A stretch of DNA of 64,000 bases from Fulvivirga imtechensis AK7 (GTDB lineage Bacteria; Bacteroidota; Bacteroidia; Cytophagales; Cyclobacteriaceae). The stretch is from assembly GCF_000331535.1 (NCBI RefSeq), contig NZ_AMZN01000055.1, positions 186,001 through 250,000 of the forward strand, written 5' to 3'. Shown here piece by piece: positions 43,699-52,231 of this stretch (position 1 is the first letter of the stretch; every line of letters starts with the position of its first letter). The position numbers and the translations under genes are program-made. The notes beneath the pieces were generated by a model that was not told the DNA's origin, ran no database searches, and saw only the letters and a list, made by a program, of their open reading frames with translations.

Positions 43699-44316
43699 TT
43701 ATCCCACAGTTCTTACTTCTCCAAGTTTTTTATCCTCCTGGTAGTAACAACTGAGCAACGACTCCATCTGCTCTTTACCCATAGCGATAGCCTCGATCTT
43801 TTGCCAGAGCTCATCTTTGACCAACCTTCGGAGGGGTTGCTCCAGGGTAGGGATCTGCTTAAACGGTTTGAGTAGCTTTTTATCCCAGACTTTAGCATAT
43901 TTGACCAGATCATCCGGATATACAACCTTTCTGCGCGTTCCTTCCGGAAAAGCTCTAAAAGGCTCAGATAAGTTCAGGTAACCATAATCATCGGTGAGTT
44001 GCTCACCTGGCTCTATGTCTCTGATAGCTATCTCGAAGTCATAGGGAGTGGTGAAGCAATTTGAGTTAAAACTGTGGTTTACAAATCGACCGTTATCCCA
44101 GCAAAGAATAAAATTGCCGACACTGTTGCGATAGGCATAAGTGTCTAAAATATTTCGGTGAAGGTCGTCCAGCGCCATTATTTCCGAGGGGGTGAATTCC
44201 CGGTCCAGTTTATCCAAAACCCAGGTAATAGTACCTGCGGGAATGAAAGACGTAGCTACAACCCCGTAGCCAATGTCTTTGTTAATGAATTTTAGTTCGG
44301 TATGTGGATGTATCAT
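43699..44316 (-). CDS. SET-domain protein (putative lysine methyltransferase)
   Basis: 205 residues, a bacterial SET protein. SET landmarks in order: GYGVVATSFIPAGTI (about 16-30), RFVNHSFNSNC (about 76-86, the NHS cofactor site), EIAIRDIEPGEQLTDDYG (about 93-110, with the catalytic Tyr in DDYG). The post-SET-like tail (to 205) is helical and not recognised. SET proteins methylate lysines in eukaryotes. Bacterial members may modify ribosomal or small DNA-binding proteins. It is monocistronic with a 16-bp stem terminator. No signal peptide. Confidence 0.85.
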   Translation of the reverse strand: MIHPHTELKFINKDIGYGVVATSFIPAGTITWVLDKLDREFTPSEIMALDDLHRNILDTYAYRNSVGNFILCWDNGRFVNHSFNSNCFTTPYDFEIAIRDIEPGEQLTDDYGYLNLSEPFRAFPEGTRRKVVYPDDLVKYAKVWDKKLLKPFKQIPTLEQPLRRLVKDELWQKIEAIAMGKEQMESLLSCYYQEDKKLGEVRTVG

Positions 44317-44518
44317 AGTTGAAAATACAAAAAAAGCTTACTTGTTAAAGTTTTTGGTCAACAATTCTTTTTTAGCAATAATCCAGCCTCACGCTCTGTG
44401 AGCCCACTTTTTTCGGGTTTGCATGGGCGCAGGGTATGATGCTTATACTACTAATGGAAAATGAAGCCTTTTTGTTATCTTCTGCATTGGTAATTTATAG
44501 TACACTATGGTACGCCCT

Positions 44519-45091
44519 TTAATCTTTGGCCTTATTCAAGGGTTCATCAGTGAAATGTTCGTGCCTTCTTTCCTTCGAAAACTTATCGGTATTAAACTCT
44601 TCAGATTTTCCTTTGGGAATGGAAAGGCTCTTCCATCGATTTCCCTTCAGCATTTTTCCAATAAAAATTATCTGACCTATATGATATGGGTAATGAGCCA
44701 ATTGGCGGTTGATGGCTTCTAACACGGTATGACCCTGATTGCGAATGTAAATTATTTTCTCTAAATCCTCTGCTTTCAGAGTTTCGAGTGCTGTAAAAAG
44801 GCAATCCCATCCCTCATTCCATTTTTTAAGTAGCTCACCCTTTGATAACGCACTGTTTTCAAACTCTTCATCCCGTTTCCTTGTCTCTTTTTCACCATCG
44901 GTAGTTAAAAAGTCTGTCCATCGTGAGAGCATATTTCCCCATAAATGTTTAATGATGATGGCAACGCTGTTACTCTCTTCGTTGTATTGCCAAAACAGTT
45001 GCTCTTCAGAAAGCTGTTCTATGGTCTTCTCACCCAATTGACGATAATATACAAATTGCTTCTTACTACTTTCTATATAGTTGTGGTTCAT
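44519..45091 (-). CDS. DinB-like (DUF1572) four-helix protein
   Basis: 190 residues with the DinB/YfiT fold: helix-rich, with HLWGNMLSRW carrying the first His, and QLAHYPYHIGQI (about 133-144) carrying the second and third metal-type His. DUF1572-type members of this family sit as stand-alone cytoplasmic proteins in Bacteroidota; many DinB relatives are thiol-dependent metalloenzymes. The exact reaction is unknown. The preceding 200 bases (44317-44518) carry no gene. It is divergent from ahcY. Confidence 0.8.
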   Translation of the reverse strand: MNHNYIESSKKQFVYYRQLGEKTIEQLSEEQLFWQYNEESNSVAIIIKHLWGNMLSRWTDFLTTDGEKETRKRDEEFENSALSKGELLKKWNEGWDCLFTALETLKAEDLEKIIYIRNQGHTVLEAINRQLAHYPYHIGQIIFIGKMLKGNRWKSLSIPKGKSEEFNTDKFSKERRHEHFTDEPLNKAKD

Positions 45092-45213
45092 ATGCTGTAC
45101 GATTCGGGATTTTGAATAAAATTAATACAAAAATAATGTATGATTATAGTCTATAGCTTCAAATTATTTAGCAAATAACCACGGTGAGGAATAGAGGTGC
45201 GTTATCTTAAGAA

Positions 45214-45244
45214 TTGCCCTTCTCGAACCTTTATCGTAACTTTG
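45214..45244 (+). promoter_or_regulatory. Promoter of ahcY
   Basis: TTG (45214-45216), 20 bases, TAACTTTG (45237-45244), a good match to the phylum consensus, with a leader of about 33 bases before the ATG. The short leader leaves no room for an S-adenosylhomocysteine riboswitch. Confidence 0.65.
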
Positions 45245-45282
45245 TATCCACATTTTAAAAGAAACAAAACACATTTCATATA

Positions 45283-46584
45283 ATGATCGAGGAAAAATTG
45301 AAATACAAGGTAAAAGACATTTCTCTGGCTGCCTGGGGCCGAAAGGAGATAGAGTTAGCAGAAGCTGAAATGCCTGGTCTAATGGCGCTCCGTGAGGAAT
45401 ATGGTAAGCAAAAACCACTAAAGGGAGCCAGAATAGCGGGCTGTTTGCATATGACCATACAGACTGCTGTTTTGATAGAAACACTGGTTGAATTAGGGGC
45501 AGAGGTCACCTGGTCATCTTGTAATATCTTCTCTACACAGGATCATGCTGCTGCTGCAATAGCTGCTGCCGGAGTTCCTGTATATGCATGGAAGGGAATG
45601 ACAGCCGAAGAGTTTGACTGGTGTATAGAGCAGACATTGATCTTCCCTGATGGCCAGCCTTTGAACATGATCCTTGATGATGGCGGTGACCTTACCAATA
45701 TGGTTTTTGATAAGTACCCTCAGTATGTTGATGGCATTAAGGGTCTTTCAGAAGAGACAACTACTGGTGTTCACAGACTGATCGAGCGAGAGAAAAATGG
45801 TACGTTGGTAATGCCCGCTATCAACGTAAATGACTCCGTTACGAAATCTAAATTCGACAATAAGTACGGATGTAAAGAGTCTCTTGTTGACGCGATAAGA
45901 AGAGCTACTGATGTAATGATGGCTGGAAAAGTAGCGGTTGTCGCCGGTTATGGCGATGTCGGAAAAGGGTCTGCGGCATCCTTAAGAGGAGCCGGTGCTC
46001 GTGTACTTGTTACGGAGATCGATCCTATTTGTGCTTTACAAGCTGCCATGGACGGATATGAAGTAAAGAAAATGGATGATGCCGTTAAAGAAGCTGATAT
46101 TGTAGTTACCGCTACAGGTAATAAGGACATCATCGTTGGACGCCATTTTGAATCAATGAAAGACAAGGCTATTGTTTGTAATATCGGCCACTTTGACAAT
46201 GAAATAGACGTAGCCTGGTTGAACAAAAATGCTGAAAAAGATGAGATCAAACCTCAGGTGGATAAGTACAGGCTGTCTAATGGCAGGGATGTGATCTTGT
46301 TAGCTGAAGGCAGGCTCGTAAACCTGGGCTGTGCTACAGGACACCCTTCATTCGTAATGTCCAATTCATTTACTAACCAAACTTTGGCGCAGATCGAGCT
46401 TTGGAACAATACTGACAACTACGAAAATAAGGTGTATACATTGCCAAAGCACCTGGACGAAAAAGTAGCAAGACTGCATCTTCAAAAAATAGGTGTGGAG
46501 CTTGAAACTTTGAATGAAGACCAGGCTAAGTATATCGGTGTAACGGTTGAAGGTCCCTATAAGCCTGATTATTACCGGTATTAA
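45283..46584 (+). CDS. ahcY: S-adenosylhomocysteine hydrolase
   Basis: 433 residues. Substrate-binding half with [12 protein letters not shown] and [15 protein letters not shown], the NAD-binding [10 protein letters not shown] (about 223-232) and the closing [20 protein letters not shown]. It splits SAH to adenosine and homocysteine in the methyl cycle. It is alone in its unit, with the promoter above and a 24-bp-stem terminator below. Confidence 0.97.
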   Translation: MIEEKLKYKVKDISLAAWGRKEIELAEAEMPGLMALREEYGKQKPLKGARIAGCLHMTIQTAVLIETLVELGAEVTWSSCNIFSTQDHAAAAIAAAGVPVYAWKGMTAEEFDWCIEQTLIFPDGQPLNMILDDGGDLTNMVFDKYPQYVDGIKGLSEETTTGVHRLIEREKNGTLVMPAINVNDSVTKSKFDNKYGCKESLVDAIRRATDVMMAGKVAVVAGYGDVGKGSAASLRGAGARVLVTEIDPICALQAAMDGYEVKKMDDAVKEADIVVTATGNKDIIVGRHFESMKDKAIVCNIGHFDNEIDVAWLNKNAEKDEIKPQVDKYRLSNGRDVILLAEGRLVNLGCATGHPSFVMSNSFTNQTLAQIELWNNTDNYENKVYTLPKHLDEKVARLHLQKIGVELETLNEDQAKYIGVTVEGPYKPDYYRY

Positions 46585-46606
46585 TACCTGTTTTGAATAA
46601 GCAGAA

Positions 46607-46682
46607 ATAAAAGAGGCCGTCTCAAAAGCCTGCTTCTGACGTCATCCTATGACACGTTGGCTTTTGAGACGGCCTCTTTTAT
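46607..46682. terminator. 24-bp perfect-stem bidirectional terminator after ahcY
   Basis: Arms 46607-46630 and 46659-46682 are perfectly complementary (ATAAAAGAGGCCGTCTCA and onward), with a 28-base loop that contains CTTCTGACGTCATCC, identical to 29168-29182. A and T runs at the two ends serve both convergent genes. Confidence 0.92.
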
Positions 46683-46697
46683 TCTAAGATATTTCCT

Positions 46698-47228
46698 TCA
46701 AAACTGCACTTCCGTTCGTCTGCTTCTGAAAAAAGGCCTGAGCACCACCCTGTCCAATAGTAACAGCGCAAGTATGACCATGGTAAAAAGAAGGCCATCC
46801 GTTAGTATCTTTAAATTAACGGTATCAGGCATATTTACTTGCGGTATTTCAATAGGGGCATTGTACCGGGTAAGATCAATTGAGTTAAAAAGATCAATAC
46901 TGACAACGCTTTCTGTCATAAACATTGATCCGGCGATTACCGTAAGCAGCGCAAGAGCTAGTACAATAAATCCGTTCCTCCTGGAATAATACGGCTGATC
47001 AACAATAGGCTTATGAAGGTTTGCCATTACCTTTGATGTGAAATTCCTGGATGGTGTTTCCAGAATTTGAGTACTCAAAAACTGATCAATTTGCTTTAAC
47101 TCCTTCAATCTCTCGGCAGTTCCAGGGTCATTGAGTGACTCATTGACCTGAGCAGTTTGCTCGGGAGTCAGGCTACCATCTATATAATCAAGTAACAGCT
47201 CGTCTGTTATTTTTAGCGGCTTTTTCAT
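46698..47228 (-). CDS. Anti-sigma factor-like membrane protein
   Basis: 176 residues. The N-terminal 80 residues resemble an anti-sigma domain (LLLDYIDGSLTPEQTAQVNESL, shortened to its LLxDYIDGxLTPE pattern, similar to zinc-less anti-sigma N-termini). Two transmembrane helices follow (about 85-105 and 143-163). It lies three bases after the ECF sigma gene on the same strand, the standard sigma/anti-sigma pairing. It would hold the sigma factor at the membrane until an envelope signal arrives. No HxxxCxxC zinc motif. Confidence 0.8.
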   Translation of the reverse strand: MKKPLKITDELLLDYIDGSLTPEQTAQVNESLNDPGTAERLKELKQIDQFLSTQILETPSRNFTSKVMANLHKPIVDQPYYSRRNGFIVLALALLTVIAGSMFMTESVVSIDLFNSIDLTRYNAPIEIPQVNMPDTVNLKILTDGLLFTMVILALLLLDRVVLRPFFRSRRTEVQF

Positions 47229-47231
47229 AAG

Positions 47232-47792
47232 CTACAAATTTAACGCTTCTTCTTTTAACATTGTTTTTATTTCATCAGCCAACCGTTTCCGGGCTCTGTG
47301 TAACCTTACCTTCACGGTATTTACATTTAAATTAATGATTTCTGAGATTTCTTCAAGAGAGAACTCTTTTAAATAGAAAAGTGTAATTACCGTTCTGTCA
47401 AGTTCAAGCAGTTTTTGCAGTGCCTCATGAATATACTTTTGCTGGTCTTTTATCTCCATTTCGGAAGAGTGGCCCTCATAATAAGTATATTTAATAGTTT
47501 CCAGCGTCTCTTTTTTAACTTTTTGCTTTCGTTTGTACGAAACAGAAGTGTTAAACACAATTCGGTACAGCCAGGTTGAAAACTTCGATTGCCTATTGAA
47601 ACTTTTTAAATGCTGATATGCCTTAATGAAGCTATCCTGAGTGGCTTCCTCCGCATCTTCTCTGTTATTTAAGATGTTCAGGGCGATCGTAAAGGTATAA
47701 CTTTTATATTTCTCTATAATATGATTATAAAGATCCGTTTCTCCATTGATGATCCGATCGAGTAAAATATCATCATTCTGAATGTTCACCAT
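47232..47792 (-). CDS. ECF RNA polymerase sigma factor
   Basis: 186 residues with regions 2 and 4 only: region 2.1-2.4 with NILNNREDAEEATQDSFIKAYQHLKSF (shortened to DAEEATQDSFIKAY) and FSTWLYRIV, and region 4 with FYLKEFSLEEISEIINLN and VKVRLHRARKRL, the HTH recognising the -35 element. RpoE/SigW-type sigma. It pairs with the membrane anti-sigma protein three bases downstream. The target regulon cannot be told from sequence. It is divergent from the gene at 47998. Confidence 0.95.
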   Translation of the reverse strand: MVNIQNDDILLDRIINGETDLYNHIIEKYKSYTFTIALNILNNREDAEEATQDSFIKAYQHLKSFNRQSKFSTWLYRIVFNTSVSYKRKQKVKKETLETIKYTYYEGHSSEMEIKDQQKYIHEALQKLLELDRTVITLFYLKEFSLEEISEIINLNVNTVKVRLHRARKRLADEIKTMLKEEALNL

Positions 47793-47997
47793 GCTTTGAC
47801 GCTAATACCCTTTATCAAGTTACACATAAAAATGATATTTTTAGTTTTTTCATTTTTAGCATAAATTAACTGGCTCACACGCCTTAATAAGGGAGATGTG
47901 CGGATTCGGAGTGCGATGAAAAATTTTATTACCCCTGTGTAACCTGCTTGAAGAAGGGTGCGTCAAAGGAGCAAATGTTTTAACAAAAGGTAAGAAA

Positions 47998-48351
47998 ATG
48001 GAACCAGAAATTTTAGCAATCTTTATTCCTATCATAGCCATTATCGGAGGCATTGTAATGGTGATATACTTGAGGAAATATGAAAACGATGAGCGCATGG
48101 CCATGATAGAAAAGGGCCTTCATCCGGCAGAGCTTCCGAAAAGAAAATCCAATACCTCCGGGCCGTTAAGGTTTTCCTTACTCCTTATCGGAGTAGGTCT
48201 TGGATTTATTGTGGGCTACTTTATAGAGAGTAACACCAATATGGGAGAACTCAGCTATTTTTCAATGCTGTTCATCTTCGGTGGTTTAGGGCTCGGCTTA
48301 TCTTACATTATTGAAGAAAAGAAGGCCAGGGAGGAAGCCATGTTAAAGTAG
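47998..48351 (+). CDS. Small membrane protein (DUF6249-like)
   Basis: 117 residues with a first hydrophobic helix (about 4-24), a basic loop with NDERMAMIEKGLHP (a segment typical of the DUF6249 family) and two more helices (about 58-75 and 84-103). Unknown function. DUF6249 genes frequently neighbour ECF sigma factors in this phylum, as here. It is divergent from the sigma gene and tail-to-tail with the SLC13 gene two bases away. Confidence 0.7.
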   Translation: MEPEILAIFIPIIAIIGGIVMVIYLRKYENDERMAMIEKGLHPAELPKRKSNTSGPLRFSLLLIGVGLGFIVGYFIESNTNMGELSYFSMLFIFGGLGLGLSYIIEEKKAREEAMLK

Positions 48352-48353
48352 TA

Positions 48354-49790
48354 CTAGAGAAATACCCACTTTACCAGAAAATTTGTGGCCGCCACCAATA
48401 AAATGGCGGCCATTATATTTAGCCATATCCCTGCCTTCATCATTTCTCGCATTTTTATATGACCACTGGCAAATACAATGGCATTGGGAGGGGTAGAGAT
48501 GGGCATCATAAAAGCACAACTGGAGGCCAGAGTGGCAGGTATTACCAGTATAAGTGGATTTACGTTCAGTCCATTGGCTACGCCAATAACTACAGGAATA
48601 AAAATAGCTATCAGAGCTACATTGCTCATTAATTCTGTCATCATTAGAACAATGGCAGTGATTATAAGAGTTAATATCAAAAGATTGATGTTATCGTAGG
48701 CGCTGACAGCTTCCCCGATTAACTGGATAAGTCCGACTTTTTCCAGCGCCTGAGCCAGACACATTCCTCCTCCGAAAAGGATCAGTATCCCCCAGGGCAA
48801 TTTTGCAGTATCACCCCATTCTAACAAGAAACCTGATCCCTCTGAGTTGGTGGGGACTATGAACATCAGCACCCCGCCTGCCATAGCTATTGTAGTATCT
48901 GTCAACAAGTCACTCCCAATAAGTTGATTCAACTGAGATTTAAATATCCAGTTGATGGCTGTAAGTCCGAATATTACCAATACTAATTTTTCCGCTTTTG
49001 AAACCGGTCCCAGTTGATGTAGCTTATTGGTGATAAGGTCTTCGGAGCCAACGATTTTTTTCATATGGTTTGGAAACAATACTCTGGTTAATAAAAAGTA
49101 ACAGACCAATAGTAAAAGCATACCTACAGGGATACCCATAAGTAACCATTTACTGAAGAGCATTTCATAACCCAGGATTTGCTTCAGGTATCCGACCATT
49201 ACTATGTTAGGAGGGGTACCGATGAGCGTCATGGTGCCACCAATATTGGCTGCGTAAGCAATACTCAGCATAAGTCCGGGGGCGAAGTTTTTGCTGTTCT
49301 TGCCTATCGTCATATGATCTGAGAGCAAATGAATTACCGATGCCGCTACAGGAAGCATCATTACGGCAGTGGCAGTATTACTTATCCACATACTGAGTAG
49401 CGCAGTAGCAAGCATAAACCCCAGAATAATCCCGTTGCCACTGGTGCCGGTGATCTTGATAAGGTTCAGGGCTATTCGTAAATGTAAATTGTGTTTCTCC
49501 AAAGCTATTGCTATAATAAAGCCTCCCATGAAAAGAAAGATAATTGGACTGGCATAGGGGGCGGCAGCTTCTCCTATTTTGAAGATTTCCAAAAGAGGAA
49601 GTAGGATCATTGGTAAAAGTGCAGTGATGGGAATGGGTGCAGCCTCACTAACCCACCAGGAGATCATCCATCCGGCAAGCGCTAAGACTTTCCAGATTTC
49701 CGGGGTAAAAAATGAGGAATGTTGAAATTGCAGGAGAACGATGAAGATAAAAGGACCAAGGAATAGCAAAAACCAGTTGAGCTTTTTCAT
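48354..49790 (-). CDS. SLC13 (DASS) family sodium/dicarboxylate-type transporter
   Basis: 478 residues, about eleven transmembrane helices. Substrate and Na+ sites of the family are present: SNTATAVMMLP (about 135-145, first SNT motif), IGTPPNIVMVG (about 192-202) and the second-half pair LMSNVALIAIFIPV and MMPISTPPNAIVFASG. It takes up C4/C6 dicarboxylates or sulphate with sodium. The exact substrate is open. It is transcribed alone. Confidence 0.92.
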   Translation of the reverse strand: MKKLNWFLLFLGPFIFIVLLQFQHSSFFTPEIWKVLALAGWMISWWVSEAAPIPITALLPMILLPLLEIFKIGEAAAPYASPIIFLFMGGFIIAIALEKHNLHLRIALNLIKITGTSGNGIILGFMLATALLSMWISNTATAVMMLPVAASVIHLLSDHMTIGKNSKNFAPGLMLSIAYAANIGGTMTLIGTPPNIVMVGYLKQILGYEMLFSKWLLMGIPVGMLLLLVCYFLLTRVLFPNHMKKIVGSEDLITNKLHQLGPVSKAEKLVLVIFGLTAINWIFKSQLNQLIGSDLLTDTTIAMAGGVLMFIVPTNSEGSGFLLEWGDTAKLPWGILILFGGGMCLAQALEKVGLIQLIGEAVSAYDNINLLILTLIITAIVLMMTELMSNVALIAIFIPVVIGVANGLNVNPLILVIPATLASSCAFMMPISTPPNAIVFASGHIKMREMMKAGIWLNIMAAILLVAATNFLVKWVFL

Positions 49791-50485
49791 GTAATCAGTA
49801 TTGAGATATTAGTATTGAGTATTGGGTATTGAGACTAGAGACTAGAGTATCTCATTTTATAGTTAGTATTGCTGCTCTTCTACTCAATACTCACGACAAA
49901 GTCTCACGACTCAAGACTCAGGCATATTTAACCATAAAAAACATTTCTCACAAAAACATCAGAGGACATTTCTGAAGACCGAATATTATTTGGTGAAATT
50001 TTGAATTTTCAGAATTTATCATTAGAATAGGGTGTGGATTCTGTTAAGACATACCGAAGCCGCCTGCGGGATTGCGGTTATCACTCTAAACCAATCAGCT
50101 TGCGCAACCTGCAGCCTATCTTCGACTGTTAGTCGAGCCATCCTTTCTTTTTCTTTTATTAACACTAAACACACGCCTTGTGGCTAAGTGGAAAAGCGGT
50201 AGATGTGGAAGTCTGACGAGCAGTCAATAGTTGGTAATCACAACCGATGGTCAGCTTATACCCATGCACCACTCTCCTCCGGGGGAGGAGGTACAGAGGT
50301 GGGGTAAAAAAGTGGGTATGTACAATCGTTTTACAGCCTGAAGCCTCATGCTGGTTATTACAGCCACCGCTTTTGTTGATCGTAGATTTTCTCCACCGGA
50401 TTTGATACCCGGAAATACTGTCTGATCCTGGCCTTGGCTTAAGGTAGTGTTGTTGGTGTATTCTATAACCTAAAAACCCAACCAA
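49791..50485. other. Gene-free stretch with degenerate short repeats and a GC hairpin
   Basis: From 49800 to about 49920 the sequence is made of variants of TATTGAGTATT, GAGACTAGAGACTAGAG and their complements (ACTCAATACTCACGA). At 50274-50290 CTCCTCC/GGAGGAG form a short stem. Nothing else is seen, and no tRNA or credible open frame is present. The promoter of the next gene must lie near 50440-50480. Confidence 0.65.
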
Positions 50486-51568
50486 ATGAAAACTTCAATA
50501 AAAAGTGGGCTGGCTTTAGCCTGCGCAATGTTCTTTATGTTTTCCTGTGAGGAAACAACAATAAACCCTGAAAATGAGAATGACACTAATGGGACAACCG
50601 AAATTCCGGGTAAAAAAAGTAAGAGTACCGGAAGATCCAGTGCTTCTATAGGAATAGTAGGTAGTGAGGCTGATGTTTCGCGAACCACCACTCAGGGTAC
50701 GGTTTTAATGGGTGGTGGCAATGATGTTGATGAGGCCATACAATGGATGATCAATAAATCCGGGGGCGGTGATTTTGTAGTGCTTCGGGCTACGGGAACG
50801 GACGCTTACAATAGCTATATCTATGGGCTGGGGTCTGTTAATTCTGTAGAAACATTGCTGATCAATTCTCGAACTTTAGCCAACGACCCTGGTGTAGAGG
50901 CTACGATTAGAGGTGCTGAGGCGCTGTTTATTTCTGGTGGAGACCAGTATAATTATGTCAACTATTGGAAAGACACAAAAGTTGAAAGTGCCATCAACTA
51001 TTTGATCAACACTAAAAAAGTGCCGGTTGGTGGCACAAGCGCAGGCTGCGCTATACAGGGCGATGCCTATTTTGATGCTTCAAATGGCACCGTATATTCA
51101 GATGAAGCGCTTGATAACCCTTACAATCAGTATATGACACTGCAAAGGGGGAATTTCTTAAATGTTCCATATTTGGGCAATACTATTACCGATACACACT
51201 ACGACAATCCTGACAGGAGAGGGCGGCATCTGACGTTTCTTGCCAGAATGAACAAAGACTGGGGAATGACCGCCAAAGGCATAGGTGTAGACGAGGGCAC
51301 GGCTGTCTGCATTGAAAGTAATGGTAAAGCACGTGTGTTTGGATCAGGCTACGCATTTTTCCTGAGGCAAAATGGTGCGGGACCCGAGCGTTGCCAGGCT
51401 GGAGCCTCGCTAGACTGGTATCGCAACAGGCAGGCTGTCAGGGTTTATAAAATAATGGGTAACTCCTCCGGGAGCCGCTACTTGTGGCTTGATACATGGA
51501 CTTCAGGATCGGGGGGAAGCTGGCAATATTACTATGCCGACAGGGGTACATTAAGAATTTCTTATTAG
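50486..51568 (+). CDS. Cyanophycinase-like peptidase (S51) lipoprotein
   Basis: 360 residues. Lipoprotein signal with lipobox FMFSC at about residue 21, then a low-complexity Asn/Thr tether. The catalytic domain (about 65-335) has GGGNDVDEAIQWM, LFISGGDQYNYVNYW and the nucleophile elbow GTSAGC with Ser185, which are S51 (cyanophycinase/peptidase E) features. As a lipoprotein it would degrade polyaspartyl-type or other peptides outside the cytoplasm, not intracellular cyanophycin, which is inference. A terminator follows 30 bases after the stop. Confidence 0.88.
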   Translation: MKTSIKSGLALACAMFFMFSCEETTINPENENDTNGTTEIPGKKSKSTGRSSASIGIVGSEADVSRTTTQGTVLMGGGNDVDEAIQWMINKSGGGDFVVLRATGTDAYNSYIYGLGSVNSVETLLINSRTLANDPGVEATIRGAEALFISGGDQYNYVNYWKDTKVESAINYLINTKKVPVGGTSAGCAIQGDAYFDASNGTVYSDEALDNPYNQYMTLQRGNFLNVPYLGNTITDTHYDNPDRRGRHLTFLARMNKDWGMTAKGIGVDEGTAVCIESNGKARVFGSGYAFFLRQNGAGPERCQAGASLDWYRNRQAVRVYKIMGNSSGSRYLWLDTWTSGSGGSWQYYYADRGTLRISY

Positions 51569-51597
51569 CTGGGAAGCAGGTCGCTCCGGAGTACTTT

Positions 51598-51620
51598 GAG
51601 GCTTTGGGGTGGCCTCTTTT
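51598..51620 (+). terminator. Terminator after the S51 peptidase gene
   Basis: GAGGC (51598-51602), nine-base loop, GCCTC (51612-51616), then TTTTA. Short stem but correct place. Confidence 0.65.
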
Positions 51621-52209
51621 ATGTGGGTAGCGCCAGAAAGAACTGTATCAGCATGTAATACCCAATCGCCAGAAATATCACATGGAGCCATACAGTTCTG
51701 TTGAAATATGCTGCTGTTGCAGCGAGCACTACTCCGCCTCCTCTGATAATATTCTGGACAAGTACATTGCCAATATCATTGTAAACAAATGAGCTGATAA
51801 TGGTAAGCACAAAATACACTGCAAAAAGGGCAAATAACCAACGGGTGTTGCCATAGAAATACTCCTTCATAACTACTTTCTCCTGATTTTTAAAATCAGG
51901 GAATAGTATGACGCTGATTAAATAAAACAGAAAAATGGGAAGCAGAGAGTAGATAAAAAAGAAAATACTTTGATTGATATCTGCCACACGAGGCCATATG
52001 CCCCACCAGTTTTGAATGAACATTACAAATGCAAAAATGGTCCAAAGCAGATGTTGCCAGTAAGACTGTATGTGTTTTCGGTTCCTGATAATGGAGCCCC
52101 ATCCCTGGAAGTACTCAGCGCCTACGTATCCGAAGATTATGGCATTAAAAACCGTCAGGTATTCAGTATGAGTGAAGCCTTCAATAATATCGGGTACCTG
52201 ATCAAACAT
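51619..52209 (-). CDS. Hypothetical membrane protein
   Basis: 196 residues, about six transmembrane helices (for example FNAIIFGYVGAEYF, HLLWTIFAFVMFIQNWW, FFIYSLLPIFLFYLISVILF). Aromatic-rich, no motif that I recognise. It lies 22 bases downstream of recN on the same strand and could be read from the recN unit. I do not know its function. Confidence 0.65.
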   Translation of the reverse strand: MFDQVPDIIEGFTHTEYLTVFNAIIFGYVGAEYFQGWGSIIRNRKHIQSYWQHLLWTIFAFVMFIQNWWGIWPRVADINQSIFFFIYSLLPIFLFYLISVILFPDFKNQEKVVMKEYFYGNTRWLFALFAVYFVLTIISSFVYNDIGNVLVQNIIRGGGVVLAATAAYFNRTVWLHVIFLAIGYYMLIQFFLALPT

Positions 52210-52231
52210 AATCCCTAAATATAATAAAAAA

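Noticed and set aside
43545-43754. Plus-strand frame overlapping the SET gene 3' end
   Set aside because: It starts with TTG, has no promoter, reads through the 16-bp terminator stem and into the SET gene antisense.
44507-44722. Plus-strand frame opposite the DinB-like gene
   Set aside because: It lies antisense to a gene with a clear family fit and has no support of its own.
49791-50485. Possible tRNA or riboswitch before the S51 gene
   Set aside because: No cloverleaf or known aptamer could be drawn; only short repeats and one small stem are seen.
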